A DNA stretch of 64,000 nucleotides from Arenicella chitinivorans (lineage in GTDB: Bacteria; Pseudomonadota; Gammaproteobacteria; Arenicellales; Arenicellaceae), in assembly GCF_014651515.1 (NCBI RefSeq), contig NZ_BMXA01000001.1, forward strand, positions 930,001 through 994,000, written 5' to 3'. Shown piece by piece: positions 1 through 9,059 of the stretch; positions within the stretch are counted from its first letter, which is position 1; every line of letters begins with the position of its first letter. A program made the translations under genes and the position numbers. The notes under the pieces are model-generated. The model had not been told where the DNA came from, did not search any database, and worked only from the letters and a program-made list of their open reading frames with translations.

Positions 1-1
1 T

Positions 2-1645
2 TACCTGGAAGAGGTCACTAATTTTGTCGATGAAACCTCCAGCGTTCTGCAATTCAATCGCAACCTCTTGCAAACCACCCTGCAGAATATTACGCACGGT
101 ATTTCGGTGGTGGATGCGGACCTTAATCTCGTCATCTGGAATGATCGTTATCTGCGATTATTCGAATACCCGGACGACCTGATTTATGTTGGCAAACCGC
201 TACGCGATGTGCTGCGGTATAACGCTGAACGTGGTGATTTTGGTAGCAAAGATCATGCAAGCGAGATCTCTAAGCGGTTACGGTATCTGCAAAAGCGGGC
301 GTCGTACTCAATGGTTCGTAACCGACCGAATGGACGCATTATTAAGTCCACTGGTGAGCCGATGCCTGGTGGCGGGTTCGTTACAACCTATGAGGACATT
401 ACCGACAGCGTGCGTGCTTCCGAGTTGTTACGGCAGGCGAATGAGGAATTGGAGGATCGCGTACAGGAACGCACGCGTGAGTTAGAAGTGTTAACCGAGG
501 AGTTGCGTCGCAATACCCGAAGCAAAACCCATTTCTTAGCGGCCGCCAGCCATGATCTACTGCAGCCCATTAATGCGGCCCGACTCTTCACACACAGTAT
601 TGCCGAGCGTCGAAATGAGCCAGAGGCGGTCGAGAAGCTGGCCCAGAGTTTGGATCAGTCTCTGGTTACAGCAAACGAATTATTGCGCGCGCTGCTGGAC
701 ATTTCCAAGCTGGATTCCGGTGGTATCCAGCCGGAACCGACTGAATTTTGTCTGCAGCATTTTGTTGCTAATTTGTTGGATGAATTGCAGCCGAGCGCCA
801 ACGATAAAGGCGTCAACTTGAGCCATGAGGTCGCCAAGGTGACGGTGCGTACCGACAAACAGTTGTTGTTCTCGGTATTGCAGAACCTGGTGGCCAACGC
901 GTTACGTTACACGCGTGCGGGCGGCTCTGTGGTGGTCAAAACCGACCTGCGAGAAGGCGGTCGCGTGGCATTGAGCGTGTGCGACACCGGCGTTGGTATT
1001 GCTGAAGAACATCTAGGTAACATTTTCACCGAGTTCTATCAGATCAAATCTGGCAATAAACAGAACGCGCGCGGGTTAGGGCTTGGGTTGTCGATCGTCA
1101 AGCGGATCAGCCGGCTGCTGGAATTAAACGTGTCGGTTAACTCCAAGGCCGGCGAAGGCAGCGTATTCACGGTCGAGCTGGACGTGCGTGAGTCCGTCGC
1201 ACTGGCGCCAACAATGACGTCGGATGTGATTTTGACCGACGTCGAGCGGCTGGAAGGTGCCCGTATCTTATGTCTGGACAATGACCAAAGTGTTCTAGAG
1301 GCGATGCGCACCTTGCTCGAAGGTTGGGGTTGCGTGGTCGAGTCCGTGAGTACCTATAAGCAAGGGCTGCGATTGATCAGTTCACAGCCGTTTGACGTGC
1401 TGTTGGCAGACTATCGATTGGATTATTCAGAGACCGGATTGGACTTTCTCTGCATGGCGACTGCATTGGAAGATACGCAGCCGGCGGAAGGTGTGCTGGT
1501 CACTGCTGAACAAGACAAATCTCTGAGTTCTAAGGCACAGGGGCTTGGGTTTTACTATCTTGCGAAACCGATTGAACCAGAAAGCTTGCGCAATTTACTG
1601 ATCCAGATTCTGGGTGGTGGCGCGCGTGAACAAGAAGCGGGGTAG
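2..1645 (+). CDS. crbS: Hybrid sensor histidine kinase, CrbS-like, 5' end cut by window
   Basis: The reading frame is open from the first bases of the window, so this is the C-terminal part of a larger protein. In order it shows a PAS-like sensor region (HGISVVDADLNLVIWND), a coiled coil, a HisKA domain with the phospho-accepting His in SHDLLQPINAA (about residue 184 of the visible part), an ATPase domain with N box LQNLVANALRYT and G boxes DTGVGI and GLGLGLSIV, and a receiver domain with the acceptor Asp in LLADYRLD (about residue 470) and Lys in YLAKP. CrbS-type kinases carry an SLC5 transporter domain at the N-terminus, which would lie outside this window. Identity as CrbS is inferred from the domain order and from the neighbouring LuxR-type regulator, DUF4212/SSS permease and acs, the known CrbSR targets. 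A generic PAS hybrid kinase is the alternative. Confidence 0.85.
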   Translation, partial: YLEEVTNFVDETSSVLQFNRNLLQTTLQNITHGISVVDADLNLVIWNDRYLRLFEYPDDLIYVGKPLRDVLRYNAERGDFGSKDHASEISKRLRYLQKRASYSMVRNRPNGRIIKSTGEPMPGGGFVTTYEDITDSVRASELLRQANEELEDRVQERTRELEVLTEELRRNTRSKTHFLAAASHDLLQPINAARLFTHSIAERRNEPEAVEKLAQSLDQSLVTANELLRALLDISKLDSGGIQPEPTEFCLQHFVANLLDELQPSANDKGVNLSHEVAKVTVRTDKQLLFSVLQNLVANALRYTRAGGSVVVKTDLREGGRVALSVCDTGVGIAEEHLGNIFTEFYQIKSGNKQNARGLGLGLSIVKRISRLLELNVSVNSKAGEGSVFTVELDVRESVALAPTMTSDVILTDVERLEGARILCLDNDQSVLEAMRTLLEGWGCVVESVSTYKQGLRLISSQPFDVLLADYRLDYSETGLDFLCMATALEDTQPAEGVLVTAEQDKSLSSKAQGLGFYYLAKPIEPESLRNLLIQILGGGAREQEAG

Positions 1646-1678
1646 TGGTATCCCTTGCGTTAAACAGACGGAGCACAA

Positions 1679-2671
1679 ATGAACGAAACTTTTAATGTTG
1701 TCATAGCACGAGCGGCGGAAAACGGGACAACCGTTACGCTTGAAAAAATGTCAGTGGCCGACTTGCCTGAGTACGACGTCCAGATCGAGATTGCGTATTC
1801 GTCACTCAACTACAAAGACGCACTTGCGGTCACGGCCAGTGCGCCGATCTGCCGACGGCTGCCGATGGTCTGTGGTATTGATTTGGCTGGCAAAGTTGTC
1901 GAGTCTAACTCAGCCGACTGGCAGGTTGGCGACCGGGTGTTAGTGAACGGATTTGGTCTCTCAGAAACAGAGTGGGGCGGCTATACCCAACGTCAGGCTG
2001 TAAAACCGGAATGGTTGGTGCGCACACCGGATGCCATCAGTGAGCAACAGGCCATGGCTATCGGCACCGCAGGTTACACTGCGATGTTGAGTGTATTAGC
2101 CTTGCAAGATCATGGCGTGACGCCTGTATCCGGACCGGTCTTGGTAACGGGTGCCTCGGGTGGCGTCGGGTCTGTCGCCATTATGTTGTTGGCAAAACTT
2201 GGGTATGAGGTGACCGCGGTGTCTGGGCGCGAGTCAATGCACGACTATCTGCGTCAACTGGGTGCCAGTGCACTGCTGCCTCGGGATGCGCTGAGTGCTC
2301 GGTCACGACCGCTGGAAAAAGAGCAATGGGCGGCGGCGATTGATTCCGTTGGTGGTCAAACTCTGGCGACTGTCCTTGCGCAAACCAAACGTGATGGCAT
2401 TGTCGCGGCGTGTGGGCTGGCAGGTGGCAGTGATTTGCCAGCCACGGTTATGCCATTTATTCTGCGGGGCGTTACCTTGCGAGGCATTGATTCCGTCATG
2501 GCAAGCCAAGCGCATCGCCAGCGGGCCTGGAAGGCACTCGCGTCGACACTCGACTTTGACCAGCTGAAACTGGCAACCAGTGTCAAACCAATGAGCGAGA
2601 TCCACAGTCTGGCGGCGGATTTGCTTGCTGGTCAACTGCGTGGACGCGTGGTCATTGATGTCAATGCTTGA
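1679..2671 (+). CDS. acuI: Acrylyl-CoA reductase (NADPH), AcuI/YhdH family
   Basis: A 330-residue medium-chain dehydrogenase/reductase of the zinc-free quinone oxidoreductase type. The N-terminal catalytic domain has the family motif SSLNYKDALAVT, and the Rossmann half has VTGASGGVGSVA followed by VSGRES, which suits NADPH binding. YhdH/AcuI proteins reduce acrylyl-CoA to propionyl-CoA, removing a toxic electrophile formed from DMSP/acrylate or 3-hydroxypropionate. The length is normal for the family, and GGAG stands about 8 bases before the ATG. The gene lies between the kinase gene and the converging response-regulator gene, which suggests a link to short-chain acyl-CoA metabolism. That link is inferred from position only. 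Confidence 0.87.
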   Translation: MNETFNVVIARAAENGTTVTLEKMSVADLPEYDVQIEIAYSSLNYKDALAVTASAPICRRLPMVCGIDLAGKVVESNSADWQVGDRVLVNGFGLSETEWGGYTQRQAVKPEWLVRTPDAISEQQAMAIGTAGYTAMLSVLALQDHGVTPVSGPVLVTGASGGVGSVAIMLLAKLGYEVTAVSGRESMHDYLRQLGASALLPRDALSARSRPLEKEQWAAAIDSVGGQTLATVLAQTKRDGIVAACGLAGGSDLPATVMPFILRGVTLRGIDSVMASQAHRQRAWKALASTLDFDQLKLATSVKPMSEIHSLAADLLAGQLRGRVVIDVNA

Positions 2672-2679
2672 TCCGCTGT

Positions 2680-3327
2680 TTAACGCAGGCTTGGGTATTT
2701 GGCTTGGTGTTGTTGCGCAAACAACACCGCTTGCGTGCGGTTATTGATTCCAAGCTTCTTGAACACACTGGTGATATGCGCTTTGACGGTCGCTTCTGAA
2801 ATTGCTAGGTCGTACGCGATTTGCTTGTTCAATTTGCCTTTTCCGACCTCGATCAACACCTTTAACTGAGACGGTGTCAGGCTGCTGATGCGTGACACTG
2901 CATCGGCCTCTGGGTCCGGGGTCTCTACCTGCAAATCAATGTTTGCTGGCAAGTAGGTCTCTCCATTGAGAACAGCTTGAATGGCATGTTTGATTTCATT
3001 CGGGCCAGACGACTTAATGATATAGCCCGTTGCACCATGTCCGATGCAAGTACGGATGACCTCGGCTTCCTCGTGCGCAGACACCACCACAATCGGTAAA
3101 TCCGGGTGCATTTTCTTAAGCAATGCAAGATCAGTGAGGCCATTGGAATCAGGCATATTCAGGTCGACAAATGCGAGATCGAATGCGGATTTCGACAGCG
3201 CTTGCTGCGCTTCTGAATAATCGGTGGCTTGTTGTAGAGAACAGTCTGGAAGCGTCATCGAGATGATGCTAGCCAGTGCTTCGCGAAAAAGCGGATGATC
3301 GTCGGCTATTAAGACTTGGTACGGCAT
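2680..3327 (-). CDS. crbR: LuxR-family response regulator, CrbR-like
   Basis: A 215-residue two-domain regulator. The receiver domain has the acidic pair in IADDHPLFREAL, the phosphorylated Asp55 in FVDLNMPDSNG and Lys105 in IIKSS. The C-terminal LuxR/FixJ helix-turn-helix (residues 150-205) contains SSLTPSQLKVL and ISEATVKAHITSVFKKLG. The ATG at 3327 gives the usual regulator N-terminus; a longer TTG start at 3399 would run into the promoter of the divergent permease operon and is less likely. In Vibrio and Pseudomonas, CrbR/ErdR activates acs and the acetate permease under control of CrbS. The gene converges on acuI and is divergent from the DUF4212-SSS operon, which it probably controls. 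The binding site was not identified. Confidence 0.82.
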   Translation of the reverse strand: MPYQVLIADDHPLFREALASIISMTLPDCSLQQATDYSEAQQALSKSAFDLAFVDLNMPDSNGLTDLALLKKMHPDLPIVVVSAHEEAEVIRTCIGHGATGYIIKSSGPNEIKHAIQAVLNGETYLPANIDLQVETPDPEADAVSRISSLTPSQLKVLIEVGKGKLNKQIAYDLAISEATVKAHITSVFKKLGINNRTQAVLFAQQHQAKYPSLR

Positions 3328-3453
3328 AACGTTACTATAGCGAGGCGCATAAGCTTCTGGCAAGTGGCCTACTACTATTGTCGAATACTCGGTATTCAAC
3401 AGGCGGCGTACACTCCTAAGTCCTACAATAATATAGTGATGGAGAAAATAGCC

Positions 3454-3708
3454 ATGAAAGACAAAGCTGAGGCTTATTGGAAAGCCAATGTGAGTTTGAT
3501 CTTGAAGCTGCTAGCAATTTGGTTCGTGGTGCCGTTTCTGGGTGGTATCGTCTTCGTAGATACGCTTAATCAATTCAGTCTTGGCGGCTATCCGCTTGGG
3601 TTCTGGATCGCTCAGCAGGGCTCAATTTATATGTTCGTTGTACTCATCTTTTATTATGCAAAGAAGATGAGTGACCTAGACGACGAATTTGCGGTTGGAG
3701 GTGAGTAG
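3454..3708 (+). CDS. DUF4212 small membrane protein, partner of acetate-type symporter
   Basis: An 84-residue protein with two predicted membrane helices (about residues 15-35 and 55-75) and a charged tail (KKMSDLDDEF). The sequence from AYWKANVSLILKLLAIWFVV onward is typical of DUF4212, a family almost always encoded just before a VC_2705-type solute:sodium symporter. ATG at 3454 is chosen because GGAG lies 9 bases upstream; an in-frame ATG at 3439 has no ribosome site. The stop is 2 bases before the symporter start, so the two are co-translated. A role as an accessory subunit of the transporter is inferred from conserved pairing. Confidence 0.85.
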   Translation: MKDKAEAYWKANVSLILKLLAIWFVVPFLGGIVFVDTLNQFSLGGYPLGFWIAQQGSIYMFVVLIFYYAKKMSDLDDEFAVGGE

Positions 3709-3710
3709 TC

Positions 3711-5447
3711 ATGGCATTACAAACCTTAACTTACATCGTTGTTGGGTTAACCTTCGCGCTCTATATTGGTATTGCCTTTTGGGCTAGAGCCGGTTCCACC
3801 AAAGATTTCTACGTTGCCGGCGGTGGTGTACATCCCATTTCTAACGGCATGGCCACGGCGGCGGATTGGATGTCTGCGGCGTCGTTTATTTCGATGGCCG
3901 GTCTAATCGGTTTCTCCTATCAGGGTTACGGCGGCTCCGTGTTTCTGCTGGGTTGGACAGGTGGGTACGTGTTGCTGGCCATGTGCCTCGCACCTTACTT
4001 ACGTAAATTCGGTAAGTTTACCGTGCCGGAATTTATTGGCGATCGATACTACTCCAAAGCAGCACGTATTGTGGCTGTTATTTGTTTGATTATCGCGTCG
4101 GTGACGTACGTAATTGGCCAAATGAAGGGTATTGGTGTGGCATTCAGTCGCTTCCTTGAAACCACATATGAAACTGGTTTAACCACCGGCATGGTGATCG
4201 TATTCATCTACGCTGTTTTAGGCGGCATGAAAGGGATTACCTATACTCAGATCGCACAATATGTGGTACTGATTTTCGCCTACACCATTCCAGCGATCTT
4301 TATTTCTCTGTCATTGACGGGTAACCCTATCCCACAACTGGGTTTGGGCAGCACTCTGTTGTCCGATGGCACGTACGTGCTGGATAAGCTGAACCAAGTG
4401 GTGACCGAACTCGGGTTTGCAGAATACACGACTTCGACCAGGGGAAGTACGCTGAATATGTTTGTGTACACCATGTCGCTGATGATCGGTACGGCGGGTC
4501 TGCCACACGTGATTATTCGATTCTTCACCGTACCCAGTGTCAAAGACGCACGTAAATCTGCCGGTTGGGCACTGGTGTTCATCGCCATCTTGTACACCAC
4601 AGCACCAGCGGTTGCCGGTATGGCGCGTTTAAATCTGATGAGCACCATTGAGCCAACGCCTGGTAACTATCTGGCCTATGACGAGCGGCCGCAATGGTTC
4701 AAGAATTGGGAAAAAACCGGTTTGCTTGAGTATCAAGATAAGAACGGCGATGGCCTGATTCAATACAGCGCAGATAAAGCCGTGAATGAAATGGTTAAAG
4801 TTGATAACGACATTCTGGTGTTGGCGAACCCGGAAATTGCAGGTCTGCCTAACTGGGTTATCGCTTTGGTAGCAGCAGGTGGTTTGGCCGCGGCCTTATC
4901 CACAGCGGCAGGTTTACTGCTGGCGATTTCATCCGCGATCTCACATGACTTGCTCAAGGGTGTATTTCGACCTGATATCTCAGAGAAAGGCGAATTGAAT
5001 GCATCTCGGGTCGCCATGGCCTTTACGGTATTGCTGGCCGGGTATCTAGGATTTAACCCGCCGGATTTCGCAGCTGGGACCGTGGCGCTGGCATTTGGGC
5101 TGGCCGCGTCGTCTATCTTCCCGGCGCTAATGCTTGGTATTTTCTACAAACGCATGAATACCGCAGGCGCAATCGCAGGTATGTTGTCAGGTATTGGGGT
5201 AACGTTGTTCTACGTGTTCCAGCATAAAGGCTTCATGTTTGTGCAAAGTACCGCGTTCTTGGGTGATATGAGCCCGAACTGGTTCCTCGGCATTGAGCCA
5301 AATGCATTTGGTGCAGTTGGTGCGCTGGTTAACCTGATCGTGGCCGTGACCGTCTGCAAACTAACCGCAGAACCACCACAAGAAATCCAAGAGTTGGTTG
5401 ACTATGTACGGTCGCCACACGGTGAAGGCACAGCAGTGTCCCACTAA
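3711..5447 (+). CDS. Sodium:solute symporter, VC_2705/ActP-like cation-acetate symporter
   Basis: A 578-residue SSS (SLC5) permease with about 13 hydrophobic segments. The early segments hold family motifs such as STKDFYVAGGGV, NGMATAADWMSAASFISMAG and VPEFIGDRYY. Acetate or another short carboxylate as substrate follows from location beside acs and a CrbSR-type system. An extracytoplasmic insertion around residues 310-365 carries DKNGDGLIQY (residues 343-352), which fits an EF-hand-like calcium loop, unusual within a membrane permease. The gene follows DUF4212 after 2 bases and ends just before two hairpins at 5454-5532. Confidence 0.88.
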   Translation: MALQTLTYIVVGLTFALYIGIAFWARAGSTKDFYVAGGGVHPISNGMATAADWMSAASFISMAGLIGFSYQGYGGSVFLLGWTGGYVLLAMCLAPYLRKFGKFTVPEFIGDRYYSKAARIVAVICLIIASVTYVIGQMKGIGVAFSRFLETTYETGLTTGMVIVFIYAVLGGMKGITYTQIAQYVVLIFAYTIPAIFISLSLTGNPIPQLGLGSTLLSDGTYVLDKLNQVVTELGFAEYTTSTRGSTLNMFVYTMSLMIGTAGLPHVIIRFFTVPSVKDARKSAGWALVFIAILYTTAPAVAGMARLNLMSTIEPTPGNYLAYDERPQWFKNWEKTGLLEYQDKNGDGLIQYSADKAVNEMVKVDNDILVLANPEIAGLPNWVIALVAAGGLAAALSTAAGLLLAISSAISHDLLKGVFRPDISEKGELNASRVAMAFTVLLAGYLGFNPPDFAAGTVALAFGLAASSIFPALMLGIFYKRMNTAGAIAGMLSGIGVTLFYVFQHKGFMFVQSTAFLGDMSPNWFLGIEPNAFGAVGALVNLIVAVTVCKLTAEPPQEIQELVDYVRSPHGEGTAVSH

Positions 5448-5453
5448 GCCAGT

Positions 5454-5487
5454 ATGACTCGATGCAGGGGGCTGCACGTCGAGTCAT
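5454..5487 (+). repeat. Inverted repeat downstream of the symporter gene
   Basis: Arms ATGACTCGA (5454-5462) and TCGAGTCAT (5479-5487) are perfectly complementary, with an inner TGCA/TGCA pairing around a G-rich loop. It lies directly after the permease stop codon and before the strong terminator. It may protect the 3' end of the permease message or assist termination; function is inferred. Confidence 0.6.
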
Positions 5488-5497
5488 GCTTTGTTTG

Positions 5498-5532
5498 ACT
5501 TATCCTCCTTTAGCAAGGAGGATAAGTTTTTT
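5498..5532 (+). terminator. Rho-independent terminator of the DUF4212-symporter operon
   Basis: A perfect 13-bp stem (ACTTATCCTCCTT / AAGGAGGATAAGT) with a TAGC loop is followed by a run of T up to 5532. It separates the permease operon from the small protein gene and acs, so acs is expected to have its own promoter or to rely on read-through. Confidence 0.88.
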
Positions 5533-5549
5533 ACTCAGACCAACTATTT

Positions 5550-6047
5550 ATGAATTTTTTCAAAAATAAACACGTCATCACTGCCATGATTGTGACGCCT
5601 GTTTTGGCAATAGGCAGTTACTATCTGGTTGATTTACTGGTCCGCGAACAACCGCACGCAGCGGTCGAGGGCCAGGCTTATCCTTTGATAGCGAATTCAA
5701 ATTGCCGTTACACCAGTGGCCGCTGCGACCTGGCGAATTCCGATTTCAAATCCAGTCTGACGCTGGTGTCTGCGGACTCGGGTCGGCAGTTGCAACTGAC
5801 ATCCAGTCATCCGCTGCAACAGGCTCAAGCTGGTTTTGTAATGGCGAGTGGCGAACAAGTGACGCCGGTCAAATTTACCCAACTCGACGCGACATCAACC
5901 CTGTGGGGAATGCCGCTCACAATTGATGTGGCGCCTGAAACGGTGGTCCGAGTCGCCTTGCGCGCAAACGATGCGCATTACTTTGCCGAGACCAGCATGG
6001 GATTCGGTGAATACCAAACCACCTTTAACAAAGATTTTCGAAAATAA
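5550..6047 (+). CDS. Hypothetical membrane-anchored periplasmic protein upstream of acs
   Basis: A 165-residue protein with one N-terminal membrane segment (about residues 8-28, AMIVTPVLAIGSYYLVDLLV) and a periplasmic domain of about 130 residues. The domain contains two close cysteines (NCRYTSGRCDL) and a beta-rich pattern. I do not recognise a named family. It starts shortly after the terminator and ends 15 bases before acs, so co-transcription with acs is likely. A role in acetate metabolism is suggested only by position. Confidence 0.72.
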   Translation: MNFFKNKHVITAMIVTPVLAIGSYYLVDLLVREQPHAAVEGQAYPLIANSNCRYTSGRCDLANSDFKSSLTLVSADSGRQLQLTSSHPLQQAQAGFVMASGEQVTPVKFTQLDATSTLWGMPLTIDVAPETVVRVALRANDAHYFAETSMGFGEYQTTFNKDFRK

Positions 6048-6062
6048 CGAGTACACGAAATT

Positions 6063-7991
6063 ATGAGCGAAGCTAAGATTTACCCAGTTTTCGACGCCAT
6101 AAAAGCGACTACGCATGTCACCAAGGAACAGTACCAGGCGATGTACGATCGCTCACTCAATGATGCCGATGCATTTTGGGCAGAGCAGGCCGAAGAACAT
6201 TTAGACTGGTACCAACCATGGGATACCGTCAGCAAGTATGATTTTCACACGGCAGACATTAAGTGGTTCGCCGGTGGAAAATTGAACGTTGCCTACAATT
6301 GTATTGACCGCCATTTACCCGCGCGCGCTGAGCAAACCGCCATTATTTGGGAGGGCGACGACCCTAATGCTAGCCAGCACATCACGTATCAGACCTTGCA
6401 CGACAAAGTCTGCCAGTTGGCGAATGCCATGCGGTCACTGGGCATCGTGAAGGGCGACCGTGTGTGCCTGTACATGCCGATGGTTCCGGAAGCGGTATAC
6501 GCCATGTTAGCTTGCGCCCGCATCGGCGCTATTCATTCGGTGGTGTTCGGTGGCTTTTCTCCTGATGCACTGCGCGGTCGCATCAATGACTCTGAGTGTA
6601 AACTCGTGATCACGGCGGACGAAGGTCTGCGTGGCGCCAAACCGATTCCGTTGAAGAAAAACGTGGATAAAGCCTGCGAGGGCACGCCCTCTGTAGAGAA
6701 GATATTGGTCTGCCAAGTTACTGGAAACAAGGTTGGTTGGCAGGATGACCGCGATGTTTGGTATCACGACTTGGTGGACTTCCAAGAGACTTCCTGTGAA
6801 CCAGAGCAGATGGACGCAGAAGACCCCTTATTTATTCTTTACACCTCAGGATCGACCGGTACCCCCAAGGGTGTGATGCACACGACTGGCGGCTATCTGC
6901 TCACCGCCACCATGACTTTCAAATACATCTTTGATTACCAGGAAGGCGAGGTGTACTGGTGTACGGCGGATGTTGGCTGGATTACCGGCCATACTTATCT
7001 GACCTACGGCCCATTGAGTAACGGCGCAACGACGGTGGTTTTTGAAGGCGTACCAACCTACCCAGACGCCAGTCGGTTCTGGCAAGTGGTCGACAAACAC
7101 AAGGTTAATATTTTCTACACGGCACCGACCGCCCTGCGTGCGCTGATGGGTGCCGGTGATGAATATCTTGAAACCACGTCGCGCGCCAGTCTACGGATTC
7201 TGGGTACGGTCGGCGAGCCGATCAACCCGGAAGCGTGGGAATGGTATTTCCATAAGGTCGGCAATGAACAGTGTCCGATCGTGGATACTTGGTGGCAGAC
7301 TGAAACCGGTGGTGCCATGATTGTGCCTTTGCCAGGCGCGACACCAGCGAAACCCGGTTCAGCTTCATTGCCATTCTTTGGTGTTGAACTGGCCTTGCTG
7401 GATGACGAAGGCAACGTGCTGCAAGGTGAAGCATCGGGTAACTTGGCGATTCCACGTTCCTGGCCGGGACAAATGCGTGGTGTGTACAACAACCCCAAGC
7501 GTTTCCACGAAGCCTATTTTGCCATGTACCCGGGCTATTACTTCACCGGCGACGGCTGTCGTCGCGACGCGGACGGTTATTACTGGATCACGGGCCGCGT
7601 GGATGACGTGATCAACGTATCCGGTCATCGTATGGGTACGGCCGAAGTGGAAAGTGCATTGGTGTTGCACGAAGCCGTGGCAGAAGCTGCGGTGGTTGGC
7701 TATCCACATGACATCAAAGGGCAGGGTATTTATGCCTATGTCACATTGATGGCAGGCGAGGATTATTCGGATGCACTTAAAGCCGAGTTGATCAAACATG
7801 TACGTAAAGAGATCGGCCCGGTTGCGACGCCCGATGTCATTCATTGGGCACCAGGGTTACCGAAGACACGCTCAGGCAAAATTATGCGGCGTATCCTGCG
7901 TAAGATTGCCGAGGACGATTATGGTTCACTCGGTGACACCAGCACCTTGGCTGACCCGAGCGTGGTCGACGACCTCATTAGTCGTCGGTAA
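6063..7991 (+). CDS. acs: Acetyl-CoA synthetase
   Basis: A 642-residue AMP-forming acetate:CoA ligase (acetate + ATP + CoA to acetyl-CoA + AMP + PPi), cytoplasmic and full length. Visible family motifs are the phosphate loop [48 protein letters not shown] for adenylate binding and hinge, and the C-terminal [14 protein letters not shown], whose Lys (about residue 606) is the usual site of inhibitory acetylation by Pat-type enzymes. It is the central enzyme of this locus: the symporter brings acetate in, Acs activates it, and the CrbS/CrbR-like pair likely controls expression. Confidence 0.97.
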   Translation: MSEAKIYPVFDAIKATTHVTKEQYQAMYDRSLNDADAFWAEQAEEHLDWYQPWDTVSKYDFHTADIKWFAGGKLNVAYNCIDRHLPARAEQTAIIWEGDDPNASQHITYQTLHDKVCQLANAMRSLGIVKGDRVCLYMPMVPEAVYAMLACARIGAIHSVVFGGFSPDALRGRINDSECKLVITADEGLRGAKPIPLKKNVDKACEGTPSVEKILVCQVTGNKVGWQDDRDVWYHDLVDFQETSCEPEQMDAEDPLFILYTSGSTGTPKGVMHTTGGYLLTATMTFKYIFDYQEGEVYWCTADVGWITGHTYLTYGPLSNGATTVVFEGVPTYPDASRFWQVVDKHKVNIFYTAPTALRALMGAGDEYLETTSRASLRILGTVGEPINPEAWEWYFHKVGNEQCPIVDTWWQTETGGAMIVPLPGATPAKPGSASLPFFGVELALLDDEGNVLQGEASGNLAIPRSWPGQMRGVYNNPKRFHEAYFAMYPGYYFTGDGCRRDADGYYWITGRVDDVINVSGHRMGTAEVESALVLHEAVAEAAVVGYPHDIKGQGIYAYVTLMAGEDYSDALKAELIKHVRKEIGPVATPDVIHWAPGLPKTRSGKIMRRILRKIAEDDYGSLGDTSTLADPSVVDDLISRR

Positions 7992-8094
7992 CCACTTTCT
8001 GGGCGCGATGGCCAGTTAGACAATCTGCTTTGTATCGCAGCGGGATTGCTGCGATACTACGGGCTTGTTTTGTTCATTGGTCCGAATTTGCGGT

Positions 8095-8436
8095 ATGTCT
8101 CTTCCTCCCTGTCCGAAATGCCAATCCTCGTATGTTTACTCCGATCGATCCTTATTGATTTGCCCTGAATGCGCACATGAATGGGACGCTGACGCTGAGT
8201 CAGCCGCGCTCGAAGTACGGTGTGCAAATGGTAATCTGTTGCAGGATGGCGACAGCGTTGCAGTGATCAAAGATCTCAAAATAAAGGGCAGTTCTGGCGT
8301 CATTAAAATGGGGACTAAAGCCAAGAATATTCGGGTGCTGGACCCCGAGTATGTCGTTGACGGTCATGATATTGACTGTAAACTCGATGGCTTTGGGGCG
8401 ATGAAACTAAAATCATCGGTCGTAAAAAAACTATAA
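8095..8436 (+). CDS. yjdM: YjdM/PhnA family zinc-ribbon protein
   Basis: A 113-residue protein starting [17 protein letters not shown]. It has an N-terminal zinc ribbon of two CxxC pairs (CPKC and CPEC) and the conserved C-terminal PhnA domain ([36 protein letters not shown]). Family members were once linked to phosphonate use, but the function is not established. The start at 8095 matches the conserved family N-terminus; the frame extends ten codons upstream without support. It is followed by a DUF1993 gene on the same strand. Confidence 0.9.
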   Translation: MSLPPCPKCQSSYVYSDRSLLICPECAHEWDADAESAALEVRCANGNLLQDGDSVAVIKDLKIKGSSGVIKMGTKAKNIRVLDPEYVVDGHDIDCKLDGFGAMKLKSSVVKKL

Positions 8437-8476
8437 ACAAAAGCCATTTCACCATCGAAGCAGGAGAGAAGAAACC

Positions 8477-8995
8477 ATGACGACGTTTTATGATTTAAGT
8501 ATTGGGTCGTACAAACAAGCCATTGACGGCATGATCACCGTGATGAACAAAGGCGCAGAATTCGCGGCAGAAAATAACTTGGACCCAGACAATTTTGTGA
8601 AAGCCAGGTTGCATGAAAACATGTTGCCGTTATTGTTTCAGGTAAACTGTGTCGAGGTTCATACGCTGGGCGCGCTAAGCGGTATCGAGAGTGGCGTGTT
8701 TACACCGCCCAGCACCACGGAGCAGCGTGATTACAGTGGCTTGCAAGCCATGCTGATTCAAACCAAGTCCGAACTGGAAACGCTGGACCCGAGTCATGTG
8801 GAGAACCTGAGTGGAAAGTCCATGATTTTTAAATTCAAAGACTATGAGTTACCGTTCACGGCAGAGAACTTTGTTATGTCGTTCTCGCTCCCGAACTTGT
8901 ATTTTCATACCACAACTGCGTACGATATTTTACGTCACAACGGCGTACCACTGGGTAAAGCCGACTTCTTGGGACGTATGAGAATCGGTGTGTGA
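8477..8995 (+). CDS. DUF1993 family protein
   Basis: A 172-residue soluble protein, start ATG preceded by AGGAGAG. The pattern (FYDLSIGSYKQAIDGMITVM, ARLHENMLPLLFQV, NLYFHTTTAYDILRHNGVPL) is that of DUF1993, a helical family related in fold to DinB four-helix bundles. The conserved His residues (ARLHENM, FHTTTAYDILRHNG) could bind a metal. No biochemical role is established. It stands alone between yjdM and an SDR/SMP-30 pair. Confidence 0.82.
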   Translation: MTTFYDLSIGSYKQAIDGMITVMNKGAEFAAENNLDPDNFVKARLHENMLPLLFQVNCVEVHTLGALSGIESGVFTPPSTTEQRDYSGLQAMLIQTKSELETLDPSHVENLSGKSMIFKFKDYELPFTAENFVMSFSLPNLYFHTTTAYDILRHNGVPLGKADFLGRMRIGV

Positions 8996-9059
8996 GCGCT
9001 CGCAATGCTGACAGAATTAAAAGAACATTATATAAACTAGAAGAAGATGAGGAGTTTTG

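Noticed and set aside
3328-3399. Longer start for the LuxR-type regulator
   Set aside because: Uses TTG, extends into the divergent promoter, and residues before MPYQVLIADD do not fit the receiver domain.
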